From Acarospora socialis (Eukaryota > Ascomycota > Lecanoromycetes > Acarosporales > Acarosporaceae): 64,000 bases of DNA. The position numbers were made by a program, and so were the translations under genes. Positions 1-11,273 of the stretch are shown one piece after another. The notes under the pieces were generated by a model, which was not told the DNA's origin, searched no databases, and saw only the letters and a list, made by a program, of their open reading frames with translations. Position 1 is the first letter of the stretch. Every line of letters starts with the position of its first letter. The stretch is from assembly GCA_025617375.2 (NCBI GenBank), contig JAMYGW020000010.1, positions 248,001 to 312,000 of the forward strand, given 5' to 3'.

Positions 1-739
1 ACTTTGCAATTTCACAAGAAACTGACAAGTAAAGCAAGATATGAAGTCTGAATCAGATCATGAAGTTATTCAGTTTGAATTGACTGCAAATGAGTCTGAA
101 TGAATTGAAAGTCCACTGAGTGCATCATACAACATAGACAAAGCAGACTGGGTTAAATTTGCAGAAACACTGCAAATAAACTCAACACAAGCTGGTACTC
201 AAATTCAAAGCTTAATGCAAACACCATCAAACCAAAATCTAAAAGAAATAGCTATTTCTCTTAGAAATTTGATAGCAAATGCAGCAGATCTGCATATACC
301 AAAGAGAAAACTCTGCTCAAAAGCTAAAGTATGATGATCTGAATCATTATCAGTACTTAGAACTGAAATGAGTGGTTTTAGAAGATACTGAAAACATCAC
401 AAATCACAAGAAAACTGAAATCAATTCAGAAATGCAAGAAATAGATACTTTCATGCAATTCAGAAAGCCAAACATACCTCATGAACTACTTTTCTGCAAG
501 GTGCAGCTGGAAAAGATGTTTTTACAGCATATCATTACACTAAATCACAAAAAATAGAGAAAACACCTTCTATAAAGCATGAAAACAAAGTGGAACTCAC
601 ATTTAAAGATAAATGTGACTTGTTTCTTGAAGCTATGTTTCCAAAATCACCTCAAACAAGTTCAGTTGAGCTAGAATGTGATAATAGTCTCACAAAATCA
701 TGATTTTCAGTCATTTCTAAGAAAATAAAACAAGCTATT

Positions 740-1846
740 ATGACTTCATCAACAAAGAAAGCACCTGGGCCAGATGAATTGTTCTTTTTGATAATTCAAC
801 ATGCATATCAAGCTATATCTGAGTTATTTCACACTGTTTATTCAGTTTTAATAAATCAAGACTATCATTCAATATGCTGGCGTCAAGAAACTGGTGCAAT
901 TCTAAGAAAAGAAGGCAAAGCAGACTATTCAATACCCAAAGCATATAGACCAATCACTCTACTAAATTGCTTGGGCAAAATATCTGAAAAGATAATGGCA
1001 ACAAGACTTTCCTATTGGGCTGAAACCACAGACTTGCTATATCATGAGCAAATGAGTGGTAGAAAGCAAAGATCAGCTGTGGATGCAGCTATGTGTTTAA
1101 CACATGACATTCAACAAGCAATCAACAACAACAAAGTCTTGACAGCTTTATTCTTGGATGTTAAGGGTGCATTTAACTATGTGTCTTTAAATCAACTGCT
1201 AAAAGTCATGAAAAGACTACATTTATCACAAACTGTACTAAAATGGGTGCAATGCTTTCTTACAAATAGAACAATTGCTCTAGCTTTTGATGGTGAAAAA
1301 AATCACCCACAAAGTGTCAATTCTGGAATTCCACAAGGATCACCTATATCACCAATGCTATTTTTGATCTATATGCGATTTCTATTCACAAAAATCAACA
1401 ATAAACACACTCAACTAAAGCTATCGAGCTATATTGATGATGTGGCTATTATTGTGGAAGGAAAATCAGCTGCAGACAACAGCAAAACACTAGAATCAGT
1501 CACAAAAACTGCATTTCAATGGGCTGAAGAAAATGCAGTTATATTTGATGACAGCAAGTCAGAACTCATCCATTTTCAGAAAGGAAATCAAGCTATATCA
1601 ACAGTAAAACTACCAAATAACACTGTTATACATCCTTCTAAAGTTGTACGCTGGCTAGGTGTTTGGTTTGACACTAAAATGTCTTTTAAGACACATGTGC
1701 AAAAGAAAATAGCTTCTGCAACTAGAACATTGCATTTACTGCATAGACTGATGAATTCTGAATGGGGTTTATCAACATCAGCTGGAAAACAGCTGTACAC
1801 AGCCTGCATCACATCTATAAGTGACTATAGAAGCCCAGTATGGTGA
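740..1846 (+). pseudogene. LINE ORF2 reverse transcriptase fragment (copy 1)
   Basis: An open stretch of 368 codons covering the reverse transcriptase core, which copies the element RNA at a nicked chromosomal target. Visible motifs in order are APGPDEL, motif A as FLDVKGAF with its catalytic Asp kept, GIPQGSPISP, and SYIDDV with both catalytic Asp residues. It opens inside the domain after a run of TGA codons and closes at TGG-to-TGA in the SPVW motif. Copy 2 reads the same domain in the same frame with few changes. This is a remnant of the roughly 1300-codon ORF2, not a gene with its own start. Confidence 0.9.
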
Positions 1847-2317
1847 AAACAACAAAAGAATTTTGAAAAGCTGTTTCAAAAACTTCAAAATTCAGCAACT
1901 AGAAAAATTCTAGATGCATTTAGATCTTTATCATCAGCTGCTATGAAGCTAGAATCAGCTATATTATCACTCAGATATAGACTTGATCAAAAAACAGAGC
2001 TATATGCTTTAAGAATAGCTACTTTGTCAGAAAATCATTCAATTAGACAAAGAACTCCATACACCTACTCATCAGGACTTGAAACTGAATGTGATATTGA
2101 TGAAAATCATTATCTTGACTGAAATCAACATTCAAACTCTCTCATTAAGAAGAAACACCCAACTCAGTTGATTAAAGTGCTATATAACATTTGCAAATAT
2201 CTACCAGAAACACTAAATTTGGAGATTTCAACTCAAAATGAGTCACACTGTGCATCATGAAGTGTTTTACCCACAATAAACATTCAAATCAGCAAATCTG
2301 ACAAGAAACTGACTACT

Positions 2318-3292
2318 TTGGAACATCTAAAGAGACTAGAAACACTTTTCTCTAAGAAAATCAAGTTTAAAAATGCTGTTTTGTACACAGATGGGTCAAA
2401 ACTAGATGAGAATCTAGGTGCAGGTCTTTGCTACATGTATAAAGATATTATACATCAACAATCTTGGAATCTAGGAACCACCATGGAAGTCTATGATGCT
2501 GAATTGTTTGGAATTTCACAGTCTTTGAAGTTAAGTCTCAAAGAAATCATGAAATATCAAAGAATCAAAGACATATGGATCTTTTCAGACAATCAAGCAG
2601 CTATACAAAGAATTCAAACTACAAACCAAGGATCTGGACAGCAGCTAGCTATTAAATGTCAAGAAACTCTTCAAAAACTCATAGATTATGAAGTTACACC
2701 TCATATTCATTGGGTCCCTGGACATGAGAACATTAAAGGCAATGAAATAGCAGATGAAGCTGCAAAATCAGGTGCAAAGCAGTCAATTTCACCAGATATT
2801 GATAGATTTACATCTATTAGCTATATCAAACACAAAATCAAGGCCAAAGCACTGGAAAACTGGACCACTCACTGGAAAAAGACAACCCAAGGAAGATACT
2901 ATGCTCAGTTTGATCAAACACCTAGTTTTCACATCAAAGAAGATCTGAAAAGTGCAGACAGACTTTCATTTGCTACTTTTACACAAATGAAACTAGATCA
3001 TGGCTATTTCAAAGCATATCTGCATAGATTATCAGACTATAATAGCAAGAAATGCAATGGTGCATGCAACAAAGATCAAACCCCAGAGCATTTGTTGACA
3101 GCCTGTCAATATAACAAAAAGGAGCAAACTGAGCTGAAAAATCAGCTCAGAAACATCAATTTGCCATATACAGCAAAGGTGCTGTTTACTACCAAGGAAG
3201 GAATCAAAGCTACTTTGCTGTTTTTGAAGAAAACCAAAGTAGCTACTAGAAAATGGTTATTAGAAGAAGTTGAGGATGAAGATGAGATTTAG
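2318..3292 (+). pseudogene. LINE ORF2 RNase H and C-terminal zinc knuckle (copy 1)
   Basis: An open stretch of 324 codons with an RNase H type I fold. YTDGSK supplies the first acidic residue, DAELFG the Glu, FSDNQAA the second Asp, and HWVPGHENIKGNEIADE the final His/Asp region. Behind it lies a C-x3-C-x7-H-x4-C pattern (CNGACNKDQTPEHLLTAC), a knuckle usual in the ORF2 tail of these elements. The true stop TAG at 3290-3292 matches copy 2. RNase H would remove the RNA strand after first-strand synthesis. The frame upstream is broken, so this part could not be made from the ORF2 start. Confidence 0.9.
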
Positions 3293-3469
3293 AAAAGAAG
3301 AAAGATATTGGTTGACAATCAGCATCAGGTTGACTGAACAGAAGTGATCAAAAAGTATTCAGATTGATTATTCACATGTACAAGATTTTGAGTTTTGTTT
3401 TGTGTCTACATCTTTCACTATATGTCTATTAACTGCCATAGCTTTTATAGCTGCATGCATAGAATGAAG

Positions 3470-3493
3470 AATAAATAAATAAATAAATAAATA
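3470..3493 (+). repeat. (AATA)n tail of LINE copy 1
   Basis: About five to six AATA units following the conserved 3' end ATAGAATGAAG. The same end appears at 19804-19839 and 19946-19967. A tetranucleotide tail in place of poly(A) is likely the element's own priming end. Confidence 0.85.
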
Positions 3494-6059
3494 TTTAAAA
3501 TTGTTTTTTGACTTTGTGATTCATATTCTTTGAGATCTCATCATATCTCTGAATTGTAGTCATAGTTCACATAGAAAAATGTTTCTTTTGTGATCTTGTT
3601 TCTTGTGTTGTTGTATACAAATTGTGTTGTTGACAACAGTTGTACTCAATTGTCTTGATTTCTGTTGACATAGTGTCTCAAGTACATTTTTACTGTTTGA
3701 TTCATTCATTTGCTTTGTCTGTCTGTCTGTAAATAATATGTTGTTAATATTTTATGTTTTATTCTGAGTTCTGCTGTGAGCATTTCTCAAAATTTGTTTG
3801 TAAACAGTTTGTCTCTATTGATGATAAATTTTCTTAATAGTTCATGATTGCTAATCAATTCTCACAGTATAATGTACATCAATACTGATGCTGTCACAGT
3901 TTTCTGAAATGAAATGAACATCATGTACTTGATCAATCTGTTTACTATGATCAATATGCTATTGAATTTCACTTTTCATGCTGAGTTCTTTGCTACTGAT
4001 AACTTCATAATGAAGTTTATAGTAACTGACTTTCATGATGCATTCAGTGTGTCTAGTTGTGTTACTTTGTTGTATCATTTATCTTGATTAATCTTGTTTC
4101 TTCAGCATGAGTTGCACACAGTAATCATTTTAGTGACTCAATTTCTAAAATCACTAATGTTGTATCTTCTCTGCATTAAATCTTCTGTGTATTTAACTTT
4201 TAAATGTTCTTCAGTTCTGTTGTAGTAACATATTTTAATGAGTTTTTTATCTGTTAAGAGAACTTGCTTTATCTTGTACATTGCTGCTAAATTCTTCATG
4301 AGAATTTCATTGTTGTCTTTGTTTAAAATTTCAACATGTATCATCTGTACATCTTCATGATCAGATTATCTGCTCAAGATGTTTACTTTATTATTCTCAT
4401 TATTTCTTTTGTAATGAATCTGAAATTCATAATCTGTTAACTGCTCTGCTCAACAAATCTGTTGTTGATTGAGTTATTTTGTTATTGCAAAGTTTCTCAG
4501 ATTCTTGTGATCTGTGTAGATCTGAATTGACTTGCTCATCTTTATAAGATAAGATCTTCAATCTTGTAGTACTTTTATTATTGCAAGAAGTTTCTTGTCA
4601 TGAATCTCATATTTTTTCTTGAGTTCTGATAATTTTCTAAATTGATACACTATAGATTTTTGTTGTTTCTTTTTAATCTAATATAAACATGTGTTTACTG
4701 CAAAATCTGAAGCATCAATTTTCAGTATTTTCTCACATACTGAGTTGAGTATTTTCAGATGTACTGTTTCACTAAAACTTCTCTTTAATACATGAAATGC
4801 ATTCTTCTGTTCTTGATCTCAATGTTATTTTTTTGTTTTTGTGCATCAAATGTGTTAATGATTCTGCAATTCTTGCATAGTTTGATACAAATTTTTAATA
4901 GTAGTTTGTTAATTCTAGAAAGATCTGTACTTTCTTGATTCACTTTGATGTTAGTTAGTTTCTGACTGCTTTTATCTTTTTTGAATTTTTTTTTGATTTG
5001 TTCAGATTAAATCACATAGTCTAGAAACTTAACTTTCTTGATCTCAAATCTGCTTTTCAACTTCTTCATGTACAATGCTTTCTTGTTGAGCTTTGCTAAT
5101 ATCTTGTGTATATGTCTGCAATGCTTCTCAAGATCTTCTGAGTATATCAGAATATCATTAAGATATGTGATCACAAAATTGTTAAGATATTCTTTCAATA
5201 TATCATTGATTAATCTCTGAAAGATGACTGACACATTTTTTAATTCAAATGACATAATAGTGTGTTCATAGTGTTCATATTGCATTCAAAATGCTGTTTT
5301 TCATTCTTCATCTTCTTTCATTCTAACTCAGTAGTAGATGTTTTTAAGATTTAAGTTTGTAAATCACTTAGCTTTGTCTAGTTGATCTTACAACTCTTCT
5401 ATTAATGATAGAAAATAACTGTCTTAATAAGTTATCTCATTGAGTTGTCTGTAGTCAACACATAATTGTTTCTTGTCATTCTTTTTTGATATAAACAGAA
5501 TTGAGTATTCTGTCAGTGACTTCAATGATTTTATGAATTCTCTTTTAAAATTCTCATCAAAATAAGTTCTAACTTTCTTGAGCTGATCTTTGCTCATTGA
5601 GTATAATGATATTCACTTAGATTGTTTTTCTTTCAATAGTGATATTTCATGATTTCATAACCTATACTCTAATAAGCTCATTTCTGATTGTTCAGAAATT
5701 TTGTATGTGTCTTTAACTGTGCATATTTCTTTTGTAACTTAATCAATCTGTGAATTCTTTTTGCACAATTAAGACATTTCTAGTATTGCATCATATTCAA
5801 TTAATTTCATAACATCAAATGTTATTTTTTGTGAATTTTCAAGAATTGAAACTTTCACACAGATTTTCTTCTCAGTTCTTTTGATGACTTTATTTGTCAT
5901 GCATATGTTGAATGAACAGTGTGCTCATCATGTCACTAATTTTAACATGTTAACTATTCATTGACCCATAATGTTACTATTCACTTCAGAATCTATCAAT
6001 GCATTGATCTGATGTTCATTGATTATAATCTTGATTTATACTTGTTAATCATTGTCTTG
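3494..6059 (-). mobile_element. Ty3/gypsy chromovirus fragment, family A (fossil)
   Basis: Read on the minus strand, this holds a partial pol: protease region near 5.8-6.0 kb, RT (FELKN..IFQRLIND and YLNDILIYSEDLEKHC at 5285-5007), RNase H near 4.4-4.9 kb, and the start of integrase down to 3494. It aligns in order with the longer family A elements at 8.1-10.6 kb and 21.1-23.6 kb. No gag is seen. It is heavily mutated, with many breaks, and joins LINE copy 1 on the left and an A2-type LTR on the right. Confidence 0.85.
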
Positions 6060-6310
6060 TGTAACATTCTGATCTAAGATTTCTTGAGTATGTAGAGCTA
6101 AGAGTTTGTGCTTGTTAATATAACAGCTGGTTTGAAATGATTCTGAACTTTAACTCTTAGATGATTACTTAAGTTGAATACAATTATTTTCATAAAAAAA
6201 ACAATTCTACTATATAGAACATGCTTAACATCTCTGCATTGAGCATTCTTGATGTTTTGATGTCTCAATGTTGAGAAGTTAAGTTCTCAGCTCATCTACT
6301 CATCATTAAA
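6060..6310 (-). repeat. A2-type LTR, left piece (split by LINE copy 2)
   Basis: Begins TGTAACATTCTGATC and matches the A2 LTR at 25544-25894 along its first two thirds, including AACAATTCTACTATATAG. It stops at the LINE target site and resumes at 19981. The two pieces together make about 361 bp. Confidence 0.8.
6298..6310. repeat. Target site duplication of LINE copy 2, left
   Basis: ACTCATCATTAAA, repeated exactly at 19968-19980 beyond the AATA tail. This is a 13-bp duplication typical of target-primed reverse transcription. Confidence 0.85.
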
Positions 6311-6724
6311 AACAGCAAGAAAAAGAGAAGAAAGCTAGAACCAAAAAACCACAGAATCACAACTAAAGCAGCTATCAAAATTCTGAATAGTGCAAATTCT
6401 TTGTCTCATTCACTTCTATAAACTCTCAAAACAGCTTATCTTCATCATCAATACTGGTGATGAGGTACCTCAATTATCATTCAGTGAAAATTTTTTGTGT
6501 ACCTTCAGTCAAAACTCAAAACAACATCTCAGACATCAACATCATCACAATCAATGCATCTTTGAAAATTCTGAATCAACAGTTTTCTTCATCTTGATCT
6601 CTTCTAAAATTCATACTATTACTGCTTTTTGATATCTTTACTGCTCACAAAGTTGTTGAACTGTTTAGTTGTACCCCTTAGTATCTAGTTTTTGAAGTTT
6701 GCAAATTTTTGCTTAATTTTTCTA

Positions 6725-6729
6725 GCTTG
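6725..6729. repeat. Target site duplication GCTTG of chromovirus A1-a, left
   Basis: GCTTG directly left of the LTR and again at 12767-12771. LINE copy 3 shows the site with GCTTG once, in TCTAGCTTGCTTGACAG near 47164-47180. Confidence 0.9.
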
Positions 6730-7046
6730 TGTTATGTCTCAACTAAGATTCCTCAGTTATAGAACTAGAATTTTGTGCTTCTTGATATAAAGATTCAAAG
6801 ATTCTAGATAAACAGTAGCTTTGTATTGCATAACTAGATGAGTTGAACATGATCAATTTCATAGAGAAATCAATTCTACTATATAGAAATGAGCACACTG
6901 ACATGCTCAACATTTCAGTGTTCTGATGTGCTCTGAGCACATGCTCATAAGAAAATGTCTGACATTTCATCATTTCATGCTCTGAACTACACTTCTTCAG
7001 ATGTATTCTTCATCTCATTATTTCTTGCTGAGATATGATTGTAACA
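6730..7046 (-). repeat. A1-a 3' LTR
   Basis: 317 bp, TGTTAT to GTAACA. It contains a TATA-like TATATAG and a hairpin-forming GTGCTCTGAGCAC. It differs from its partner LTR mainly at former CC and GG sites. Confidence 0.92.
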
Positions 7047-7065
7047 TCATTCTTTTTCTCTCAGG
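7047..7065 (-). promoter_or_regulatory. Polypurine tract next to the A1-a 3' LTR
   Basis: On the minus strand a purine run (GAGAGAAAAAGAATGA) abuts the LTR start. It is the expected plus-strand primer of the retroelement. The same tract precedes the 3' LTR at about 41333-41348. Confidence 0.75.
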
Positions 7066-7127
7066 TACTAGTTCTCTAAAGTCTATTTAAACAAGAGTAT
7101 ATATCAGCATCTGCTCACCACATTCTG

Positions 7128-7583
7128 ATGATGCATCTGAAATTCAAAAATTGACTTTGTCTTGCTGATATCATATTCTGTAAAGAAAATTCTGCACTTG
7201 TTTCTTGTGATTGCTGTCTCAACATTGATCTCTTCTGTATCACAATGTCTTCTGATTCTTCAGCATTGTTTGACTTGCTTAAGTCTGCAAAGTGTGCTGA
7301 GTGTGTGTGTCAAGATCATCTCTGCATCAGTCTTTTTCTTGACTTTCTTGAGTCTGTTCACTTCAAAATCAAAAATGAGCTCTTTTGAGCTCTCAATGAG
7401 CAACTTTTCACACTTTTAACAAAAATTGCTAGATTGCAGAAAACCTTGAAACAGTCTGAAACTCAGATTGATACAAAAGCAAAATGTCTCACTGAAGAGC
7501 TTGCAGATGATAATGATGAAACAGAGAATGAAAATTCTCAATTATTGTCACAACTTGTTAATATGATGTCTTCATTCTTCTGA
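7128..7583 (+). pseudogene. Antisense ORF of chromovirus A1-a, Zn2Cys6-like cluster plus coiled-coil-like tail (fossil)
   Basis: This reading frame runs opposite to gag-pol, between integrase and the 3' LTR. It starts at a double ATG (7128) and ends at 7583. The cysteine codons at 7206-7325 have the spacing C-x2-C-x6-C-x18-C-x2-C-x6-C, the layout of a fungal Gal4-type Zn2Cys6 DNA-binding cluster with a long middle loop. A polar, Leu/Lys/Glu-rich stretch follows (LTKIARLQKTLKQSETQIDT) that would suit a coiled coil, and then an acidic end. The same ORF recurs at the same place in the elements at 20.2, 32.6 and 41.1 kb. The cluster match is by spacing only. The role is unknown; DNA binding or control of the element is inference. 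The frame is broken. Confidence 0.65.
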
Positions 7584-7639
7584 GCTAATCTTGACTTCTT
7601 TTCTCAAAATGTTGAAGTGTTCTCACACAGTTCTTGAGA

Positions 7640-10600
7640 TTTCTCTTAGATTTTCAGGTACTCTTCAATGTATCATAATCTTTTCATTTGATGAGATAGT
7701 AAGTTTTCTCACTAATCATTCTTCTCTCTAGAATGTTTTCAACTTTGTATTCTTTGTTGAGTTTGACAGACATTTCAGTGATTTGAAGTGGTATGAACTG
7801 GTCACAATGCTGTAACATGAATGCATAAAATACTGAGTGTATTCTCATTTTCTTGAGTAAGTCTAGCTTGTAGCTTAACCCTTTGATGTTTCATATGATC
7901 TTGAACAGTTCAATGCTCTTGTTCTCTAGCTTCTTGCTTCTTTCTTTAGTTCATATATTATCTGTTCTTAGATATACTTTCTCTTCTTTCTCAAACAGTT
8001 TTGCTTCTGTCACTCATTCTGTCTGCTGTCTGATCTGTTTTGTCAGATCTTGATGCAGTTTTTTCATCTATGCAACATTCAAAATTACTTTCTGACTCTG
8101 TGATCTGTGTTCTCTTGAATCTCATCATATCTTTGAGTTGTAATCATAGTTCACATAGAAAGACATTTCTCTCATGATCTTGTTTCTTGTGTTGTTGTAC
8201 ACAAACTGTACTGTTGACAACAGCTGTACTCAGTTGTTTTGATTTTCATCAATATAGTGTTTTAAGTACATCTTTACTGTCTGATTCATTCATTTGCTCT
8301 GTTTATCTGTCTGTGAATGATATGCTGTGAACATCTTATGCTTTATCTCAAGTTCTGCTGTGAGTGTTCTTCAAAACTTACTTGTAAACAGCTTGTCTCT
8401 GTTGATGATAAACTCTTTTGATAGCTTGTGATTGCTAATCAACTCTTGCAGTATGGTGTATGTCAATACTGATGCTGTTGCAGTTTCTTTGAATGAAATG
8501 AACATTGTGTACTTGATCAATCTGTTCACTATAGTCAATATACTATTGAATCTTACTCTTCATGTTGAATTCTTGAACAGTGATAGCTTTGTAATGAAGT
8601 TCATAATAACTGATTCTCATAGTGCATCTGATGCATTCAATTGTGTTACTCTGTCATATTGTTTATTTCTATTGATTCTGTTTCTTCAGCACAAATTGCA
8701 CACAGTGATCATTTTGATGATTCAGTTTCTGAGATTGCTGATATTGTGTCTTCTTTGCACTAAATCTTCTGTGCATTTAACTTTCAGATGTTCTTTGACT
8801 CTGCTGTGATGACACATCTTAATGAGTTCTTTGTCTGTCAAGAGAGCTTGCTTCATCTTGTACATTGCTGCTAAGTTCTTTGTGAGAATTTCTTTGTTAT
8901 CTTTGCTCAGAATTTCAATGTGTATCATCTGTATATCTTCATGATCAGATTGTCTACTCAAAGCATCTGCTTCACTGTTCTCATTATTCTTCTTGTAATG
9001 AATTTGAAATTCATAATCTGTCAACTGCTCTGCTCAATGAACTTGTTGCTGATTAAGTTGCTTTGTTGTTGTGAAGTTTCTCAGATTTCTGTGATCTGTG
9101 TAGATCTGAATTGACTTTTCTGTATCTGCAAAATAAGATCTTCAGTCTTGCAGTGCTTTCACTATTGCAAGAAGTTTTTTGTCATGAATCTCATATCTTT
9201 TCTTGAGTTCTGATAACTTTCTGAATTGATACACTATGAGTTTCTGTTGTTCTTTCTCAATCTGATATAAGCATGCTTTTACTGTGAAATCTGAAGCATC
9301 AGTTTTCAGTGTCTTCTTGCATGCTGAATTGAGTATTCTCAGGTGTGCTGTTTCACTAAGACTTCTCTTTAATGTGTGAAATGCATTCTCTTGCTTTTTA
9401 TTTCAATGTTATTCTTTGCTTTTGTGTGTCAAATGCATTAGCAGTTCTGCAATTCTTGCATAATTTGATACAAACTTTCAATAATAGTTCATCAATTCTA
9501 GAAAGACCTGTACTTCCTTGATTCTTTTTGGTGTTAATCAGTCTTTGACTGCTTTCATCTTCTTTGAATTCTTCTCAATTTGTTCAGATTGAATCACATA
9601 GTCTAGAAACTCAACTTTCTTGATCTTAAATCTGCTTTTTGACTTTTTCATGTACAGAGTTCTCTCATTGAGTCTTGCTAATATCTTGTGCACATGCTCT
9701 CAGTGCTCTTCAAGATCTTCTGAATATATCAGAATATTATTAAGGTATGTGATCACAAAATCATTGAGGTATTTTCTCAATATACCATTGATCAATCTCT
9801 GAAAGATGACTGATGCATTCTTCAACTCAAATGACATGACAGTATATTCATAGTATTCATATTGTGTTCAGAATGCTGTTTTTCATTCTTCATTCTTTTT
9901 CATTCTAACTTGATAATAGACATCTTTCAGATCTAAGCTCATGAATCACTTAGCTTTATCTAATTGGTCTTGCAACTCTTTTATCAACAATAGAGAATAA
10001 CTGTCTTGATGAGTTATCTTGTTGAGTTGTCTGTAGTTGACACATAGTTGTTTTCTGTCATCTTTCTTTGATATGAACAGGATTGAATATTCTGCTGGTG
10101 ACTTTGATGATTTAATAAATTCTCTCTTTAAATTCTCATCAAGGTAAGTTCTAACTTTCTTGAGTTGGTTCTTGCTCATTGAGTATAATGACATTTATTT
10201 AGGTTGCTTTCCTTTCAATAGCAGTATTTTGTGATTTCATGACTTATGCTCTGATAAGCTCATTTCTGGTTGGTCAGAGATCTTGTATGTGTCTTTGACT
10301 GCACATATTTTCTTTATAACTCAATCAATCTTTGAATTCTTTCTGCATAATCAGAACATCTCTAGTATCACATCATATCTGATCTGTTTCATAACATCAA
10401 ATGTTATCTCTTGTGGGTTTTCAAGAATTGAGACTTTCACACAGATTTCCTCATCAATTCTTTTGATGACTTCATTCATCATATATATGTTGAATGGACA
10501 GTGCACTCACTGTGTCACTAATTCTAACATATTGACTATTTGTTGATTTATAATATTACTGTTCACTTCAAAATCTATTAATGTGTTGATCTGATGTTCA

Positions 10601-11260
10601 TTAATCATGATCTTGATTCATATTCAATGATCATTATCTTTTTCTTGAGACATCACTAGCTTCTTGTTCTCTAGTCTTGTTGAGGAAGCTCTTCATTTTT
10701 TGACTTATTTGATCATTCAGCTCATCTTCAAAGTTTCTAAAATCATCTGAGTTTTCTTCTGATCATAAGATTTGCATACTTTAGACTGTACTGCTCAATG
10801 TGTCTTTCTGAGTGTAGTTGAGATTCATACTGATTGTACTTCATCTGCAACTGACTTTCAAAGACTCTTACTCTTTGCAGAAATTCAGATGATATATATT
10901 CTTCACTGAAGATTCATCTGTCTTCATTCTGCATGATATATTCTTTGAGTAAGTGTATCTCAATCTTGTGACTCTTTGTCTTTCATACAAGAAATTTTGA
11001 CATTGCTGCATCATTGCTGCTGAGACATTCATCCTTAACAGCTGTCATCAGCTCTTCTAGCTGGTCATATGCTCTTTGTTCTTTCACACTCTTGTGTTTT
11101 GCTTCCTGTTTTCAAGCTTGCATTTTTTGCTCAAGTTCTTGCTTCTCAAACTGAAGCTTTTCTTCTTTCAGCACTTGTCATTGATTCTCTGAGTGCTGAT
11201 ATGCTTTCTTCAGCTTCATGTTGACTTCTCATTGATTGATTTTCTCTTGATCTGCATTCA
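7640..11260 (-). pseudogene. A1-a pol region: protease, RT, RNase H, integrase, chromodomain (fossil)
   Basis: Minus-strand pol of a chromovirus. The RT start is seen at 10194-9946 (KVRTYLDENLKREFIKSS, SILFISKKDDRKQLCVNYRQLN). The RT active-site region lies near 9.7-9.8 kb. The end of the RNase H region shows TDYEFQIHYKKNNEN and ADALSRQ at 9024-8940, and integrase occupies about 8.9-7.9 kb. A chromodomain-like end precedes the antisense ORF. The hydrophobic plus-strand open frames at 8432-8809 and 9620-9802 are shadows of this region. Broken many times. Confidence 0.85.
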
Positions 11261-11273
11261 AATTCAAGACAAT

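Larger units (their letters stand above)
1..3493 (+). mobile_element. LINE copy 1 (Tad1/I-like), 3' part, cut by window start
   Basis: Non-LTR retrotransposon of the type with RNase H in ORF2. The window begins near the end of the endonuclease domain (position 1 matches copy 2 near 15909). RT, RNase H, a C-terminal zinc knuckle, a 3' UTR and an AATA tail follow in order. Many Trp codons of the first 740 bases are TGA, whereas 871-1845 and 2340-3292 are lightly mutated. The tail runs into chromovirus integrase sequence at 3494, so this copy probably inserted into that element, whose remaining 3' part would lie left of the window. Confidence 0.9.

Noticed and set aside
1588-1812. Minus-strand open frames inside LINE RT (also 17496-17720) as genes
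   Set aside because: Near-identical shadows of the RT coding sequence, present only because the two copies are similar.
3470-3493. Independent AATA microsatellites as centromere or telomere signals
   Set aside because: Each tract sits at the 3' end of a LINE or a short AATA-tailed element; no telomere-type repeat occurs.
8432-8809. Hydrophobic plus-strand open frames (also 7162-7419, 9620-9802, 39586-39963) as small membrane proteins
   Set aside because: They lie on the strand opposite to chromovirus pol or out of phase with the antisense ORF, recur in every copy, and have the composition expected of shadow frames in AT-rich DNA.
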